The notes under the pieces: model-generated
Databases searched by the model: none
What the model saw: the letters and a program-made list of their open reading frames with translations, nothing else
What the model was told of the DNA's origin: nothing
Assembly (NCBI GenBank): GCA_036759125.1
Contig: DAIOVG010000017.1
Span: forward strand, 1 to 25,980
Direction: 5' to 3'
DNA: 25,980 nucleotides
From: CAXXOK01 sp036759125
GTDB lineage: Bacteria; Bacillota; Clostridia; Christensenellales; Aristaeellaceae
Translations under genes and position numbers: made by a program
Shown here: positions 1-8,062 of the stretch, one piece after another
How the letters are laid out: every line of letters starts with the position of its first letter
Numbering within the stretch: the first letter of the stretch is position 1

Positions 1-346
1 TGACCTGGCTTGCGGTCTGGCCGGTGTAGCAGTATACGTACACCTGTACGTCGTCGGGGATATTGGCGAGCTTTTCGGCAACGGCCATGCCAAGGGGCAC
101 GTTCACGGCGCCGATAAGGTGGCCCGCTTCATAGGCGTCCGCCTGGCGGACGTCCAGAATCAGCATATCGTCGCCGGCATCCATCTTGGCGAAAAGATCG
201 GCGGGCTTGATCACAACTTTGGATCCGTCGTAGTTGGTAAAGTACGCCATCGCTTTTTCCGCAACTACGGAGGTATCCTCAGCAAAGGCAGCGATGGACA
301 CGCAGATCAACACGAGCGCGAGTGACAGGGCTATCAGTTTTTTCAT
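1..346 (-). CDS. Exported single-domain rhodanese (sulfurtransferase), C-terminus cut by window edge
   Basis: The 115 visible residues begin with a signal peptide (MKK, then a hydrophobic run, probable cleavage after AFA near residue 22). A rhodanese fold follows: LILDVRQADAYEAGHLIGAVNVP at about 62-84, split here as LILDVR, then GH..GAVNVP, and the catalytic loop C-Y-T-G-Q-T-A with Cys106. Rhodaneses carry sulfane sulfur as a cysteine persulfide; this one should act outside the membrane. The ATG at 346 is preceded by a good RBS (AAAGGAGAAG). It lies 27 bases downstream of the rhodanese lipoprotein gene on the same strand, so the two are probably cotranscribed. The stop codon is outside the window. 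Confidence 0.88.
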   Translation of the reverse strand, partial: MKKLIALSLALVLICVSIAAFAEDTSVVAEKAMAYFTNYDGSKVVIKPADLFAKMDAGDDMLILDVRQADAYEAGHLIGAVNVPLGMAVAEKLANIPDDVQVYVYCYTGQTASQV

Positions 347-373
347 ACGGTTTCTTCTCCTTTAATCTTTGTA

Positions 374-1294
374 TTACGAAGCGTCTTTATTCGTAGGCGC
401 TGCGATACCGGAAGGAATGTCCACGGGGTTGCTGGGGTTGGAAGACCATTCGAGGTAAGCGCCGTCATAGATGCGCAGGTTCCGGTAGCCCGCGTCGTAC
501 AGGCGCAGGAACACCGCGGCGGCGCGCATGGAGGTCTGGCAGTAAACGATGATTTCGTTCTCGGTTTTGATGCCGGCCTTCAGGTAGTCGATACGGGTCG
601 TTTCGATGGATTTAAACGTCCCGTCCGAATAGAAATTATCGTAGTAATCAAACATAACGGACGAGGGCACCTTGCCGTTTTGGTAATATTCGGCGTCCGT
701 GCGAACATCTAAGAGGATAACGTTCTTGTCCGGCTCGTTTACCTGGTTTTGCACATCGGCCATGGCGGCGACCCAGATCTCGTCCTTGTCGGCGGCCACA
801 TATTCGGCGGGGGTGATTTCCGGCACGGCTGCGGTCAGTACGTAGCCCGCGGCTTTGATGGCGTTTAAGCCCCCGTCGACCACCAGCACGTTATGGTTTT
901 GGTACATCAGCATCGTCCAAAACAGCCGGGACGCGCTCATGTTGTTGTCGTCGTAGACGACCATCACGGCATCGTTTCCGATGCCGTTTGCGCTGAGCAG
1001 CTTCTGGAGCTTGGATTTGGAGGTCAGCATATTCTGCACCGGAACGCTGATCATGATCTCGGAAACCGGGATATTCACCGCGCCCTCCACGTGGGAAACC
1101 GCGTAGTCCTCCTCGGCCTGCATGTCGACGATCACCACGTTGTCCATTCCGATGTAGGTTTGCAAATCCTTTGCGGGGATGATGATGTTTCCGCTTTCCG
1201 CGTACTGGGACGTATTGCAGGCTGTAACCGCAATCACGGTGACTGCCAAAAGCAGCAATGCGGCGAACCTCTTGGCGGATTTTTTTAAGGTCAT
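374..1294 (-). CDS. Tandem-rhodanese lipoprotein (thiosulfate sulfurtransferase-like)
   Basis: The 306-residue protein has a lipoprotein signal (hydrophobic run, lipobox VTAC, Cys26), so it is probably anchored on the outer face of the membrane. Two rhodanese domains follow. The first (about 38-155) has Asp115 in the place of the catalytic Cys (V-Y-D-D-N-N), the usual inactive N-terminal domain of TST-type enzymes. The second (about 175-290) has an active loop C-Q-T-S-M-R with Cys252. The six-residue loop ending in Arg fits thiosulfate or mercaptopyruvate sulfurtransferases, but substrate cannot be told from sequence. RBS GGAGGA lies 6 bases before the ATG. It is the first gene of a leftward pair and has a Rex-like operator upstream. 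Confidence 0.9.
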   Translation of the reverse strand: MTLKKSAKRFAALLLLAVTVIAVTACNTSQYAESGNIIIPAKDLQTYIGMDNVVIVDMQAEEDYAVSHVEGAVNIPVSEIMISVPVQNMLTSKSKLQKLLSANGIGNDAVMVVYDDNNMSASRLFWTMLMYQNHNVLVVDGGLNAIKAAGYVLTAAVPEITPAEYVAADKDEIWVAAMADVQNQVNEPDKNVILLDVRTDAEYYQNGKVPSSVMFDYYDNFYSDGTFKSIETTRIDYLKAGIKTENEIIVYCQTSMRAAAVFLRLYDAGYRNLRIYDGAYLEWSSNPSNPVDIPSGIAAPTNKDAS

Positions 1295-1327
1295 TCCTAC
1301 TCCTCCGTTTCCATAGGGTCCTTCAGT

Positions 1328-1363
1328 ATTATACTTGAAGAAACATTGTTAACGTAATAACAA
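1328..1363 (-). promoter_or_regulatory. Leftward promoter with Rex-like operator
   Basis: On the minus strand a perfect -10 TATAAT occupies 1328-1333. The box TTGTTAA-CGTA-ATAACAA at 1346-1363 covers the -35 position and matches the clostridial Rex consensus TTGTTAA-N4-TTAACAA at 13 of 14 positions. The longer 20-bp segment 1345-1364 is a perfect 7-bp inverted repeat with a 6-bp spacer. Rex is a repressor sensing NADH/NAD+, so redox control of the rhodanese pair, and perhaps of the divergent gene, is inferred. The regulator gene is not in the window. Confidence 0.55.
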
Positions 1364-1413
1364 TCTTTAATATACTATACCGCTTATTGATACCGTGATA
1401 AAAAATCCTGATA

Positions 1414-1422
1414 TGCTATAAT
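1414..1422 (+). promoter_or_regulatory. Extended -10 promoter element for the GT39-like gene
   Basis: TGC-TATAAT at 1414-1422 is a perfect extended -10. The -35 region is poor (a TTGATA at 1387 is too far upstream at 24 bp). The element overlaps a possible ATG at 1421, which therefore cannot be the translation start; this supports the start at 1472. A weaker alternative promoter, TTGTTA-16-TAATAT, starts at 1346 inside the Rex-like box. Confidence 0.5.
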
Positions 1423-1471
1423 GGCAGAACGAACAATACCCTCCAACGCGGAACCGGAAAGGGTGTCCTCA

Positions 1472-3004
1472 ATGCGCACAGTTCGGAAAGAGTATCTCTG
1501 TCTATTCTCTTTTCTGCTGCTCTGGTTTTGCTTGAACCTCTTGTTCCTCGCCCGCTACCCACAGCTGCACTCCGACGAGGCGTGGTTGGGCGGCCTGACC
1601 CGCAACATGCTTGCGCAGGGCAGCCTGCGGGTAACCGAACCGTTTTTCGACCTGAAACCTCGCTTTCCGCACGCGATCAAAATCCTGTTCCATCTGCTGC
1701 AGATGCCGCTGATCGCTGTGTTCGGGTATTCGGTCTATGCGCTCAGGCTGTTATCGCTGATCTTCGGCGCGCTTTCGCTGTATATGGTCTACCGCAGCCT
1801 GCGGGAGGCAGCGCAGTTCCCGTTCGCGCTTTCACTCACCGCTGCTTTGAGCGTAAACGGGCAATTCATCCAGGCAGCACACACCGCGCGGCAGGAATGC
1901 ATTCTGCTGTTTGTCCTGTTGTGGTGCGTATGGATTCTGCTAAAGAACGGGGAACAGATCACCATCCGCACGGCCATACGCCTGGCAGTGTTGACGGGCC
2001 TTAGCGCCGGCCTGCACCCCAACAGCTTTTTAATCGCCCTGGGCTGCGGATTTGCGATGCTGTTCATCATGCTTACCCAAAGGAATTTTGCGTGGAAGCC
2101 GCTGCTTGCCTATATCGGTGTTACGGGCGGCATCGCGCTTCTTTTCGTGGGGATCAGCCTGTGGTTTGACGGCGGGTTCATCTCGCACTGGCTGAGCTAC
2201 GGGGACACGGAGTTTGAACTGCGGGTGCCCGTTTTGGATAAGCTGGGCGGGCTGCTTTCCTACCTGTCCAGGCTCTGGAGCGGCGTCAGCGGCACGTACA
2301 TACTGCCGGAGCTACGGCCGCAGCTTTTGCTGTGGGCCGGATTGTTCTTGGGCAGCAGCATCTATGCGATCGTTAAAAAATCCGCGTCGGCGGCCGCCGT
2401 GCTGGGCATGGCGCTGGGTGCGGTGCTGGGCACGGCGCTGATCGGGCGCTACAACCAGCTCAGCGCGATTTTGTGGATGTTCCCGTGCCTGTTGTTGCCC
2501 GGCATTATTCCCTGGCGGCGGATTTGGATGAAACGAATCATACCTGCCGTGCTGGCGGTCCTGTTCGCGCTGGCGGCTGCGGGGCCGATCGTCCGTGCCT
2601 ATTCCAGCGATTACGACGCTTATATCCAAAAAATCAGCGCCTCCGTATCCGAAAATACCAAGACACTAGCCAACCTGAACACGGGGTTTTATTTTGACAA
2701 CGACGCATTGCTGGACGTGCGCAACCTTAGCTTCCTGCAGGACAACGACATGAGCTTTGCGGAATACGTGGAAAGCCGGGGCATCGGGGCGATCGTCTGG
2801 TCGGACGAGATGAACTTCATCTACGACCATAGGCCGGATTTCAACGTCCTTTACGGCAATCCGCGCATTGTACCGGAGGCGGAAGCGTTTTTCAGGGAGC
2901 ACTGCATACTGGTCGCTACCTTTGAGGAAATCGGCTACGGCATGCGCCTGGTACAGCTGATTGGTGAGCCGTGCATGGTACGAATCTACCGCGTCAATCC
3001 GTAA
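1472..3004 (+). CDS. GT39-like (PMT_2/ArnT-type) membrane glycosyltransferase
   Basis: The 510-residue protein is a polytopic GT-C enzyme. It has a first membrane helix (about 9-27) and then the hallmark acidic pair H-S-D-E-A-W (Asp35-Glu36) in the first extracytoplasmic loop, with many hydrophobic helices to about residue 375. A soluble C-terminal domain of about 125 residues follows. This family moves sugars from polyprenyl-phosphate donors to proteins or cell-surface lipids; donor and acceptor here are unknown. The ATG at 1472 was chosen because GGAAAGGG lies 8 bases upstream and the earlier ATG at 1421 overlaps the promoter -10. Its 3' end overlaps the convergent ABC ATPase gene by 11 bp. 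Confidence 0.82.
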   Translation: MRTVRKEYLCLFSFLLLWFCLNLLFLARYPQLHSDEAWLGGLTRNMLAQGSLRVTEPFFDLKPRFPHAIKILFHLLQMPLIAVFGYSVYALRLLSLIFGALSLYMVYRSLREAAQFPFALSLTAALSVNGQFIQAAHTARQECILLFVLLWCVWILLKNGEQITIRTAIRLAVLTGLSAGLHPNSFLIALGCGFAMLFIMLTQRNFAWKPLLAYIGVTGGIALLFVGISLWFDGGFISHWLSYGDTEFELRVPVLDKLGGLLSYLSRLWSGVSGTYILPELRPQLLLWAGLFLGSSIYAIVKKSASAAAVLGMALGAVLGTALIGRYNQLSAILWMFPCLLLPGIIPWRRIWMKRIIPAVLAVLFALAAAGPIVRAYSSDYDAYIQKISASVSENTKTLANLNTGFYFDNDALLDVRNLSFLQDNDMSFAEYVESRGIGAIVWSDEMNFIYDHRPDFNVLYGNPRIVPEAEAFFREHCILVATFEEIGYGMRLVQLIGEPCMVRIYRVNP

Positions 3005-3698
3005 GCAGTTCGCGCAGGCGCAGGGTCACGTCGGGCGAATCATTGTCCATTTCAGCGACGATGCCGTGGGTTTCTGCTTGCAGTACGGCGATCCTTGTAG
3101 CTAGCGCCGCGGCATCCTGTAAATCGTGGGTAACCAGCACCACGGCAGCCCCGGTGGCTTCTTTCAGGGTTTGCAGCGACTGGTGCGCGTTCTCGCGCGA
3201 GTGGACGTCGAGGCTGGAAAATGGCTCGTCCAGCAATAAAACCTTCGGGGATAGAGCCATTGCCCGCGCCAGCGCGCCGCGCTGCTTCATGCCGCCGGAC
3301 AGCTGATATGGGTACTTCTCCTGCGCGTCTTGAAGCCCCATTTCGTGTAAGCAGCCGATCGCCAGTTCGCGCGTCTCGTGCTTCTTTAGTGCCGGGCGCG
3401 CTTTTTTGAGCGCGTATTGAATGTTGCCGCGCAGCGTAAACCAAGGGAACAGCTGATCAAAGCTCTGGAACACCATCAGCTTGTCCTGGTCGGGGCGCGG
3501 GCTCGGTTCGCCGTCCAGCGTAATCCTGCCCTGATCCGGTGGCAGAAAGCCCGCGAGGATGCGCAGCAGCGTGGTTTTCCCGCAGCCGGACCGGCCCGCG
3601 ATCACCAGGGTTTCCCCGCTTTCGACGGTGAAGCTCAGGTCTTTGAGCACAGGCTGTCCGTCGAAGGATTGGTACAGGTGTTCCGCTGCAAGGATCAT
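2994..3698 (-). CDS. ABC transporter ATP-binding protein, NitT/TauT (SsuB/TauB-like) type
   Basis: The 234-residue ATPase has all expected motifs: Walker A GRSGCGKTT (35-43), Q-loop Gln78, signature LSGGMKQ (133-139), Walker B LLLDEP with Glu158, D-loop SSLD, and H-loop His191. Length and the F-P-W Q-loop context fit the sulfonate/taurine/nitrate importer class. The ATG at 3698 overlaps the permease stop (ATGA) and has AGAAGGAGAAGG upstream; an in-frame start at 3731 lies further inside the permease gene and is less likely. It is the last gene of the leftward four-gene operon and should energise the permease encoded just before it. Substrate is unknown. Confidence 0.93.
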   Translation of the reverse strand: MILAAEHLYQSFDGQPVLKDLSFTVESGETLVIAGRSGCGKTTLLRILAGFLPPDQGRITLDGEPSPRPDQDKLMVFQSFDQLFPWFTLRGNIQYALKKARPALKKHETRELAIGCLHEMGLQDAQEKYPYQLSGGMKQRGALARAMALSPKVLLLDEPFSSLDVHSRENAHQSLQTLKEATGAAVVLVTHDLQDAAALATRIAVLQAETHGIVAEMDNDSPDVTLRLRELLTD

Positions 3699-4516
3699 GA
3701 CGCCTTCTCCTTCTGCGCACCAACCGACCATTTGCGTAGCGTGCTTTTTTCTAGCTTCTCAAATACCAGCTCTTCCACCAGCATGCCGATTACGGCCACC
3801 AGCACGATCCCAGCGAACAGCCCGGCCGTGTGCATCATGGTGCGCTCCTTGAAAATGTACCAGCCCAACCCGCCGGTCGCGCCGATGGCGCCGAAAATCA
3901 TCTCCGCCGAAATCAGCGCGCGCCAGGCTCTGGCCCAGCCGACGCGCAAGCCCGCCAGCAGGTGCGCCATCGAGGCGGGCAGCAGGATTTCCAGTATAAT
4001 CCGCAGCCTTCCCATGGAGTAGCTGCGCCCGAGATCGGTATACAGCGCAGGTGTGGACTGCATGCCGCTTAATAGGCTTAACAGCATCGACCACAGGCAC
4101 GCGTGCACAATCACGATCGTCACCGCCGGCGTGCCGGTGCCAAACCAGATCACGATCAGCGGCAGCAGCGCCATGCCGGGCAGCGGGTGGGCCATCGCGG
4201 TCAGCGTATCGGCCATGCGTTCCATAAAGGGGCTCAGCCGCGAAGCGACGGCCAGCACAAGCGCCAGTATCATGCTGAGGCAGAATCCCAGCGCGATAAC
4301 TGCCAGCGAAAACACTGTTTGCAGGAACAGCGTACCTGAAACCATGCCTTTCCAAAACGCGGCCGCCACCTGCTCCACCGGGGGCAGCAGCAGCGGTGAA
4401 ATGCCGGAAAACGCCGCCACGGCCTCCCAGACGATCAGCAGGAGCGTAAAAAAGAACAGGCGGCTGACCCAGCGCTTTTCATAGAATGCTTTTTTGAGAA
4501 GCCTGAACCCGTTCAC
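3695..4516 (-). CDS. ABC transporter permease, NitT/TauT (SsuC/TauC-like) type
   Basis: The 273-residue integral membrane protein has about six hydrophobic segments and the binding-protein-dependent permease signature around 160-215 (D-L-G-R-S, then G-L-R-V-G-W-A-R-A-W-R, I-S-A-E-M). These are typical of SsuC/TauC-like permeases. It starts at GTG 4516, overlapping the TGA of the binding-protein gene (GTGA), with GAGGT upstream. Translational coupling on both sides indicates one transporter made in fixed proportions. Confidence 0.92.
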   Translation of the reverse strand: MNGFRLLKKAFYEKRWVSRLFFFTLLLIVWEAVAAFSGISPLLLPPVEQVAAAFWKGMVSGTLFLQTVFSLAVIALGFCLSMILALVLAVASRLSPFMERMADTLTAMAHPLPGMALLPLIVIWFGTGTPAVTIVIVHACLWSMLLSLLSGMQSTPALYTDLGRSYSMGRLRIILEILLPASMAHLLAGLRVGWARAWRALISAEMIFGAIGATGGLGWYIFKERTMMHTAGLFAGIVLVAVIGMLVEELVFEKLEKSTLRKWSVGAQKEKAS

Positions 4517-5469
4517 GGGGCAACCTCGACGTTCGTAAAGGCGTATTCGGCTGCCGTTGGAACATGGGAAAGCAAGCCCATATCCACCATCGCGGCCGCG
4601 AACGTTTCAATCCCGGTCAGCGTTTTTTGATAGATCGTACCGTCGTAGCGCATCATCTCGTAGAGCATCTCCGCGTCCACGCCGTATTCCGGCGCGAGGG
4701 ACTCCGCGGCGGCGTGCAGATCGGCGTTGATCAATGCCATGGCGGCCGAAATGCCCTCTTGCACCGCGTCGTACATGCTCCGGTTCTCCTCGTAGAGCTT
4801 CGTATCGGCGACGCCGCAGATGAACGTAAACGAACCGCCCATCACATCCTGCCCGGTCAATATCTTGTGCATGCCGTTTTGGAGCTCCAGATCGGCATAG
4901 GGCGGTGTGGTGATGTGCAGCACGATCTCGCCTCCGGCAAGCATCGCGCTCATTGCATCGGGATGGCTGAGCGAAACCAGCTGTCGGTCGAATTGATCTG
5001 GATCGCCAAACTGCTGATCGGCGGCCATGCACAAGAGCACATGCTGTGTGCATCCGGGGCTGATGACTGCGATCCGGTCGTCCGGGTCGATGTCTGCAAG
5101 AGAGTGAATATCGTCGCGGTTGGTGATGAAGGACACCTCGTTGGCCGACAGCGCCGTGAAAGCTTTCCATGACATCCCTGTGTCCACGCCGATCAGCATC
5201 GGCCCAATGCCAAGGAACCCGACGTCGATCTCACCCGTGAGCATCCCCTCTCGTATCGCTGTGGGGCCGCCCAGCTGCACCCAGTTGATTTGTGTGTCCG
5301 GCAGCGCGGCCTCCAGAAGGCCCTCGCGTTTCATGATCTGTATGGGTGCGTAGGCGACGCCGAATTGTTCGGCAATGGTCAGCGTCGTTTTTTGGCTCGT
5401 CCCGCAGGCTGAGAATAACAGAAGAACCGCGAGCAGCAAGGGCCATAGAAGAGCCAGCCGTTTATTCAT
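4513..5469 (-). CDS. ABC transporter substrate-binding lipoprotein (SsuA/TauA/NMT1-like)
   Basis: The 318-residue protein has a lipoprotein signal (lipobox FSAC, Cys22) and a periplasmic-binding type II fold. Segments seen in NMT1/SsuA-like proteins are present: A-P-I-Q-I-M-K-R-E-G-L near 40, then G-E-I-D-V-G-F-L-G near 78-86 and a hinge region after 130. It would capture an anionic or small organic solute outside the cell for the adjoining permease and ATPase. Sulfonate, taurine, nitrate or thiamine-precursor ligands are all possible; the sulfur-gene surroundings favour a sulfur compound, but that is inference. Its ATG overlaps the TGA of the ATP-grasp gene (ATGA). Confidence 0.9.
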   Translation of the reverse strand: MNKRLALLWPLLLAVLLLFSACGTSQKTTLTIAEQFGVAYAPIQIMKREGLLEAALPDTQINWVQLGGPTAIREGMLTGEIDVGFLGIGPMLIGVDTGMSWKAFTALSANEVSFITNRDDIHSLADIDPDDRIAVISPGCTQHVLLCMAADQQFGDPDQFDRQLVSLSHPDAMSAMLAGGEIVLHITTPPYADLELQNGMHKILTGQDVMGGSFTFICGVADTKLYEENRSMYDAVQEGISAAMALINADLHAAAESLAPEYGVDAEMLYEMMRYDGTIYQKTLTGIETFAAAMVDMGLLSHVPTAAEYAFTNVEVAP

Positions 5470-6719
5470 TCGTTCGAATCCTTCCCGTCGAAATTCCGGG
5501 GAATGACCAGGTTGTTGCCCTCTGTGTCCAATACGCGAAGGGTTTGGTACAGGCGCTTGAGCGCTGTGTCCATATCCCCGTCCCGAGTTGCAAGCACGCA
5601 GTGTCCAAACCGCGCCGTCGCGTTTTCCGCTGTGGGGATGCGGTCGCCCTCGCGGTAATTATACCCCGCTGCAAACACGCAGGGCAACTCCTCAAGCGTT
5701 TCCACCGGGGTGATCGAGGCGATTGTGCCCGGACGGCAGAACAAAAGCTGGGCAGAGACCCAGGCGTTTAGATCGGGACGCTTGATCGTTTGCATGGGTT
5801 TGGGCGATAAGGTTTCGCCTGCGGCAAGCCGGATCACCGCCTCCAGTATATCAAAGCCTGTCAGCAACGGAATGAACACATCCTCAAACGCGCCGCCGAT
5901 TCTGGCAGCGGCTTCGTTGACGATCACGCCCCTGTCACCGATCAGAAACTGAATGTACACGGGTCCCTGGGTGATGCCCAGCGCCTGTGCCACCAGCGTA
6001 GCCATGGCTTCAATCTCCTCCGTGCGTTCCGCATGGATGCTGGGGTAGCGGTGCGCCGTGCATACCCCGATATGGGGGGGGTTGTTTAGCAGCTGCCGGT
6101 CCGTCAGCGTCAGGGTGAACAGGCGGCCATCCACTGCGAACGCCGACAGCGTTACCTCATCAGAGGGATAAAAGCTCTCGACCAACGCCGCCTCCTCGCG
6201 GGAAAAGGACAGCGTTTCCGCAAGTCGCGCAAACGCCTGCGAAGCGGTTTGCACTTTGAATATCCCGCGCTGCCCCTGCGAATCCAACGGCTTGAGCACC
6301 AGCGGCGGCCACAGGCCCGATAGCACAGCTTCGGTATCGCCCGGCTTTACCAAGGCGTGGGGCGCGTTGGGAATGCCGTATTGCCGAAACGCGAATTTCA
6401 TCGCGCGTTTGTTGGTGGCTTTAAATGCCGTATCTACGTCGATCGGCGAGGGCAGGCCCAGTGCCTGCGCGACCTTCGCGGCCGTGTATACCGGCTGATC
6501 CGAACCCACGGTGAACACGCCTGCCACCTTGTACCTGCGCGCGATATCGATGCAGCCCTGCACGTCGAAGGTGCTCACCCGCTCGTGCGCGTCGCAGATG
6601 GCAGCTGCGGGCGGGTGTTGCAGATAATCGGCGAGGACCACCGTATGGCCGAGCAATTTCGCCTTTTTGGCGGCGCGCAACTGGCTTTGCGATCCTCCCA
6701 GCAGCAGCAGTTTACCCAC
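5466..6719 (-). CDS. ATP-grasp domain carboxylate ligase-like protein
   Basis: The 417-residue protein looks like PurK/carbamoyl-phosphate-synthase-type ATP-grasp enzymes. An N-terminal Rossmann-like preATP-grasp domain (LLLLGGSQSQ at 4-13, then D-Y near 31) is followed by the ATP-grasp fold: K-A-T-N-K near 115, L-V-L-K-P near 145, and the metal-binding stretch V-N-E-A-A-A-R-I-G-G near 277-286. Such enzymes join a carboxylate to an amine or thiol through an acyl-phosphate. Substrate is not recognisable. It starts at GTG 6719 with GGAGAG 7 bases upstream; two ATGs upstream (6742, 6726) are out of frame. It is the first gene of an operon with an ABC importer, so it probably acts on the imported compound (inference). 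Confidence 0.8.
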   Translation of the reverse strand: MGKLLLLGGSQSQLRAAKKAKLLGHTVVLADYLQHPPAAAICDAHERVSTFDVQGCIDIARRYKVAGVFTVGSDQPVYTAAKVAQALGLPSPIDVDTAFKATNKRAMKFAFRQYGIPNAPHALVKPGDTEAVLSGLWPPLVLKPLDSQGQRGIFKVQTASQAFARLAETLSFSREEAALVESFYPSDEVTLSAFAVDGRLFTLTLTDRQLLNNPPHIGVCTAHRYPSIHAERTEEIEAMATLVAQALGITQGPVYIQFLIGDRGVIVNEAAARIGGAFEDVFIPLLTGFDILEAVIRLAAGETLSPKPMQTIKRPDLNAWVSAQLLFCRPGTIASITPVETLEELPCVFAAGYNYREGDRIPTAENATARFGHCVLATRDGDMDTALKRLYQTLRVLDTEGNNLVIPRNFDGKDSNE

Positions 6720-6745
6720 GCTTCATCTCTCCGCTTCTCCATGAA

Positions 6746-6774
6746 TTGCCCATGTCCCGATCCTGTGATACAAT
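6746..6774 (+). promoter_or_regulatory. Promoter for the first tusA gene
   Basis: TTGCCC (6746-6751), a 17-bp spacer and TACAAT (6769-6774) with an extended TG two bases before the -10 make a good sigma-A promoter. Transcription would begin near 6781, some 16 bases before the ATG. The 77-bp gap between the divergent ATP-grasp and tusA genes is shared; no clear leftward promoter was found in it. Confidence 0.6.
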
Positions 6775-6796
6775 GTTGCTACACAGGAGGAAGCGT

Positions 6797-7027
6797 ATGC
6801 ATCACATGGATTGTCTGGGCGATATCTGCCCCCTGCCGCTGATGAAGCTCATCCAGTGCAGGGAAACGCTGGACAAGGGCGAAAACGTGCTACTGGTGAC
6901 CGACCACAGCTGCACGTGCGAATCCATCCTATCATACTGCCAAAAGCAGAAAATTCATACGCAGATCGCGGAACCCATTCCGGGAGTCTGGGAGATTACG
7001 ATGAGCATGAAGCCGGACGCCACTTAG
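6797..7027 (+). CDS. TusA/SirA-family sulfur carrier protein
   Basis: The 76-residue protein has the TusA core: D-C-L-G-D-I-C-P-L-P-L-M-K with the CPxP motif whose Cys carries persulfide sulfur. A second motif, D-H-S-C, lies near residue 38 and is shared with the other TusA protein at 8955. It also has two further Cys nearby (C-T-C and Y-C-Q). The ATG at 6797 was chosen because AGGAGG lies 6 bases before it and the start falls just after the promoter; a longer in-frame reading from 6746 would begin inside the promoter. It converges with the LysR gene, overlapping its stop by 4 bp. Likely role is sulfur transfer in the cytoplasm. Confidence 0.88.
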   Translation: MHHMDCLGDICPLPLMKLIQCRETLDKGENVLLVTDHSCTCESILSYCQKQKIHTQIAEPIPGVWEITMSMKPDAT

Positions 7028-7923
7028 CAAATCGTCGTCGGTACAATATTTTCGAAATAGCGTTTGACCGTCGCCATTTGAAAATTGCAGTTTTCCTTGC
7101 GTGCGTTGTAGATGATCGATAAATCATACCGCAGAGTAAGATCCCGGATCTCCACAATCTTGAGCTGCTTGTGGTAGATCTCTTTTTTTACGGCCATGTA
7201 CGGTAAGAACGCAAGGCCGTTTTGCCCCACGACCATCGATTTGACGCCTTCGGTGTAATCCAGATTGTACGAAACGTTAAAGTCGCCCAGGGAGAACCCC
7301 AGGGATTTCAGCTGCTGCTCGATCATATTGTAGGATGAATAATTCTCGTCCAGCATGATCAGGGGATAGGCTTTCAGCTCTTCCAGCGTCAGGCTGTCCT
7401 TCACCTGATACTCCTTGGCCGCGACCAGAACGATCTGGTCGGAAATGATATTGCGGCAGTACAGGTTCGGCTCGTTGGCCTCTCCGACGATGAATCCGAT
7501 ATCCGCCTGGTTTCCCTGCACGTGGCGGATGACCTCATGGGACGACATCGAAGCGAGCGTAAACGTAAAGCCCGGGAAATGTTCCTTGGCCTTGACCAGC
7601 GTACAGGGAATGGCATAGTTGGCCGCGACGTGGGTTGCGATCACGCGGCAGGTTTCGTTGTTATTGCGGAGATTTTCAAGCTCTTCTAAAAACTGGTTAT
7701 AGGTAAAAATCAGCTGCGTGGCATAGCGCTGCATTAAGTGGCCGGCGTCCGTCAGCTGAATGCCCCGGTTGCTGCGCTCAAACAACCGGCAACCCAGGAC
7801 TTCCTCGATTTTCTGCATTTGCAGGCTCAGCGCAGGCTGTGAGATATGCGATATATCCGCAACCTTGGATATGCTTTTTTCCTTTGCGATTTTCAAGAAC
7901 AGCTCCAAATGTTCCAATTGCAT
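7024..7923 (-). CDS. LysR-family transcriptional regulator
   Basis: The 299-residue protein has a LysR-type winged HTH at the N-terminus (S-I-S-K-V-A-D-I-S-H-I-S-Q-P-A-L-S-L-Q near 17-35, then L-F-E-R-S-N-R-G near 47-54) and a periplasmic-binding-like effector domain (about 90-299). The ATG at 7923 has AAGGAG 8 bases upstream. The longer frame from 7977 would begin at the predicted transcription start and is rejected. The gene is divergent from the yeeE-tusA-yeeE-flavoprotein operon, the classical arrangement for a LysR regulator controlling its neighbour. A sulfur metabolite as co-inducer is a reasonable but untested guess. Confidence 0.92.
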   Translation of the reverse strand: MQLEHLELFLKIAKEKSISKVADISHISQPALSLQMQKIEEVLGCRLFERSNRGIQLTDAGHLMQRYATQLIFTYNQFLEELENLRNNNETCRVIATHVAANYAIPCTLVKAKEHFPGFTFTLASMSSHEVIRHVQGNQADIGFIVGEANEPNLYCRNIISDQIVLVAAKEYQVKDSLTLEELKAYPLIMLDENYSSYNMIEQQLKSLGFSLGDFNVSYNLDYTEGVKSMVVGQNGLAFLPYMAVKKEIYHKQLKIVEIRDLTLRYDLSIIYNARKENCNFQMATVKRYFENIVPTTIC

Positions 7924-7980
7924 ACCTGTTGCTCCTTCCGGCGGCGGTAAAACGATTGAAAGATGAACGTGATTCATTAC

Positions 7981-8009
7981 ATTATAACACTCCGGCAGGT
8001 ATGCGGCAA
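7981..8009 (-). promoter_or_regulatory. Promoter of the LysR gene
   Basis: On the minus strand TTGCCG (8004-8009), a 17-bp spacer and TATAAT (7981-7986) form a near-consensus promoter. Transcription would start near 7975, leaving a leader of about 50 bases before the ATG at 7923. Confidence 0.65.
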
Positions 8010-8062
8010 CGTTTGTGGTATCACGCCGGCGCTGTGCATACGGGAAACGGCATCAGCATTCG

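Noticed and set aside
1421..1471. Upstream in-frame start for the GT39-like gene
   Set aside because: The ATG at 1421 is inside the extended -10 element and would not be transcribed from it.
3417..5172. Rightward frames of about 140-200 residues across the ABC operon
   Set aside because: Antisense shadows of the permease and binding-protein genes; products are rich in Arg, Gln and His without domain motifs.
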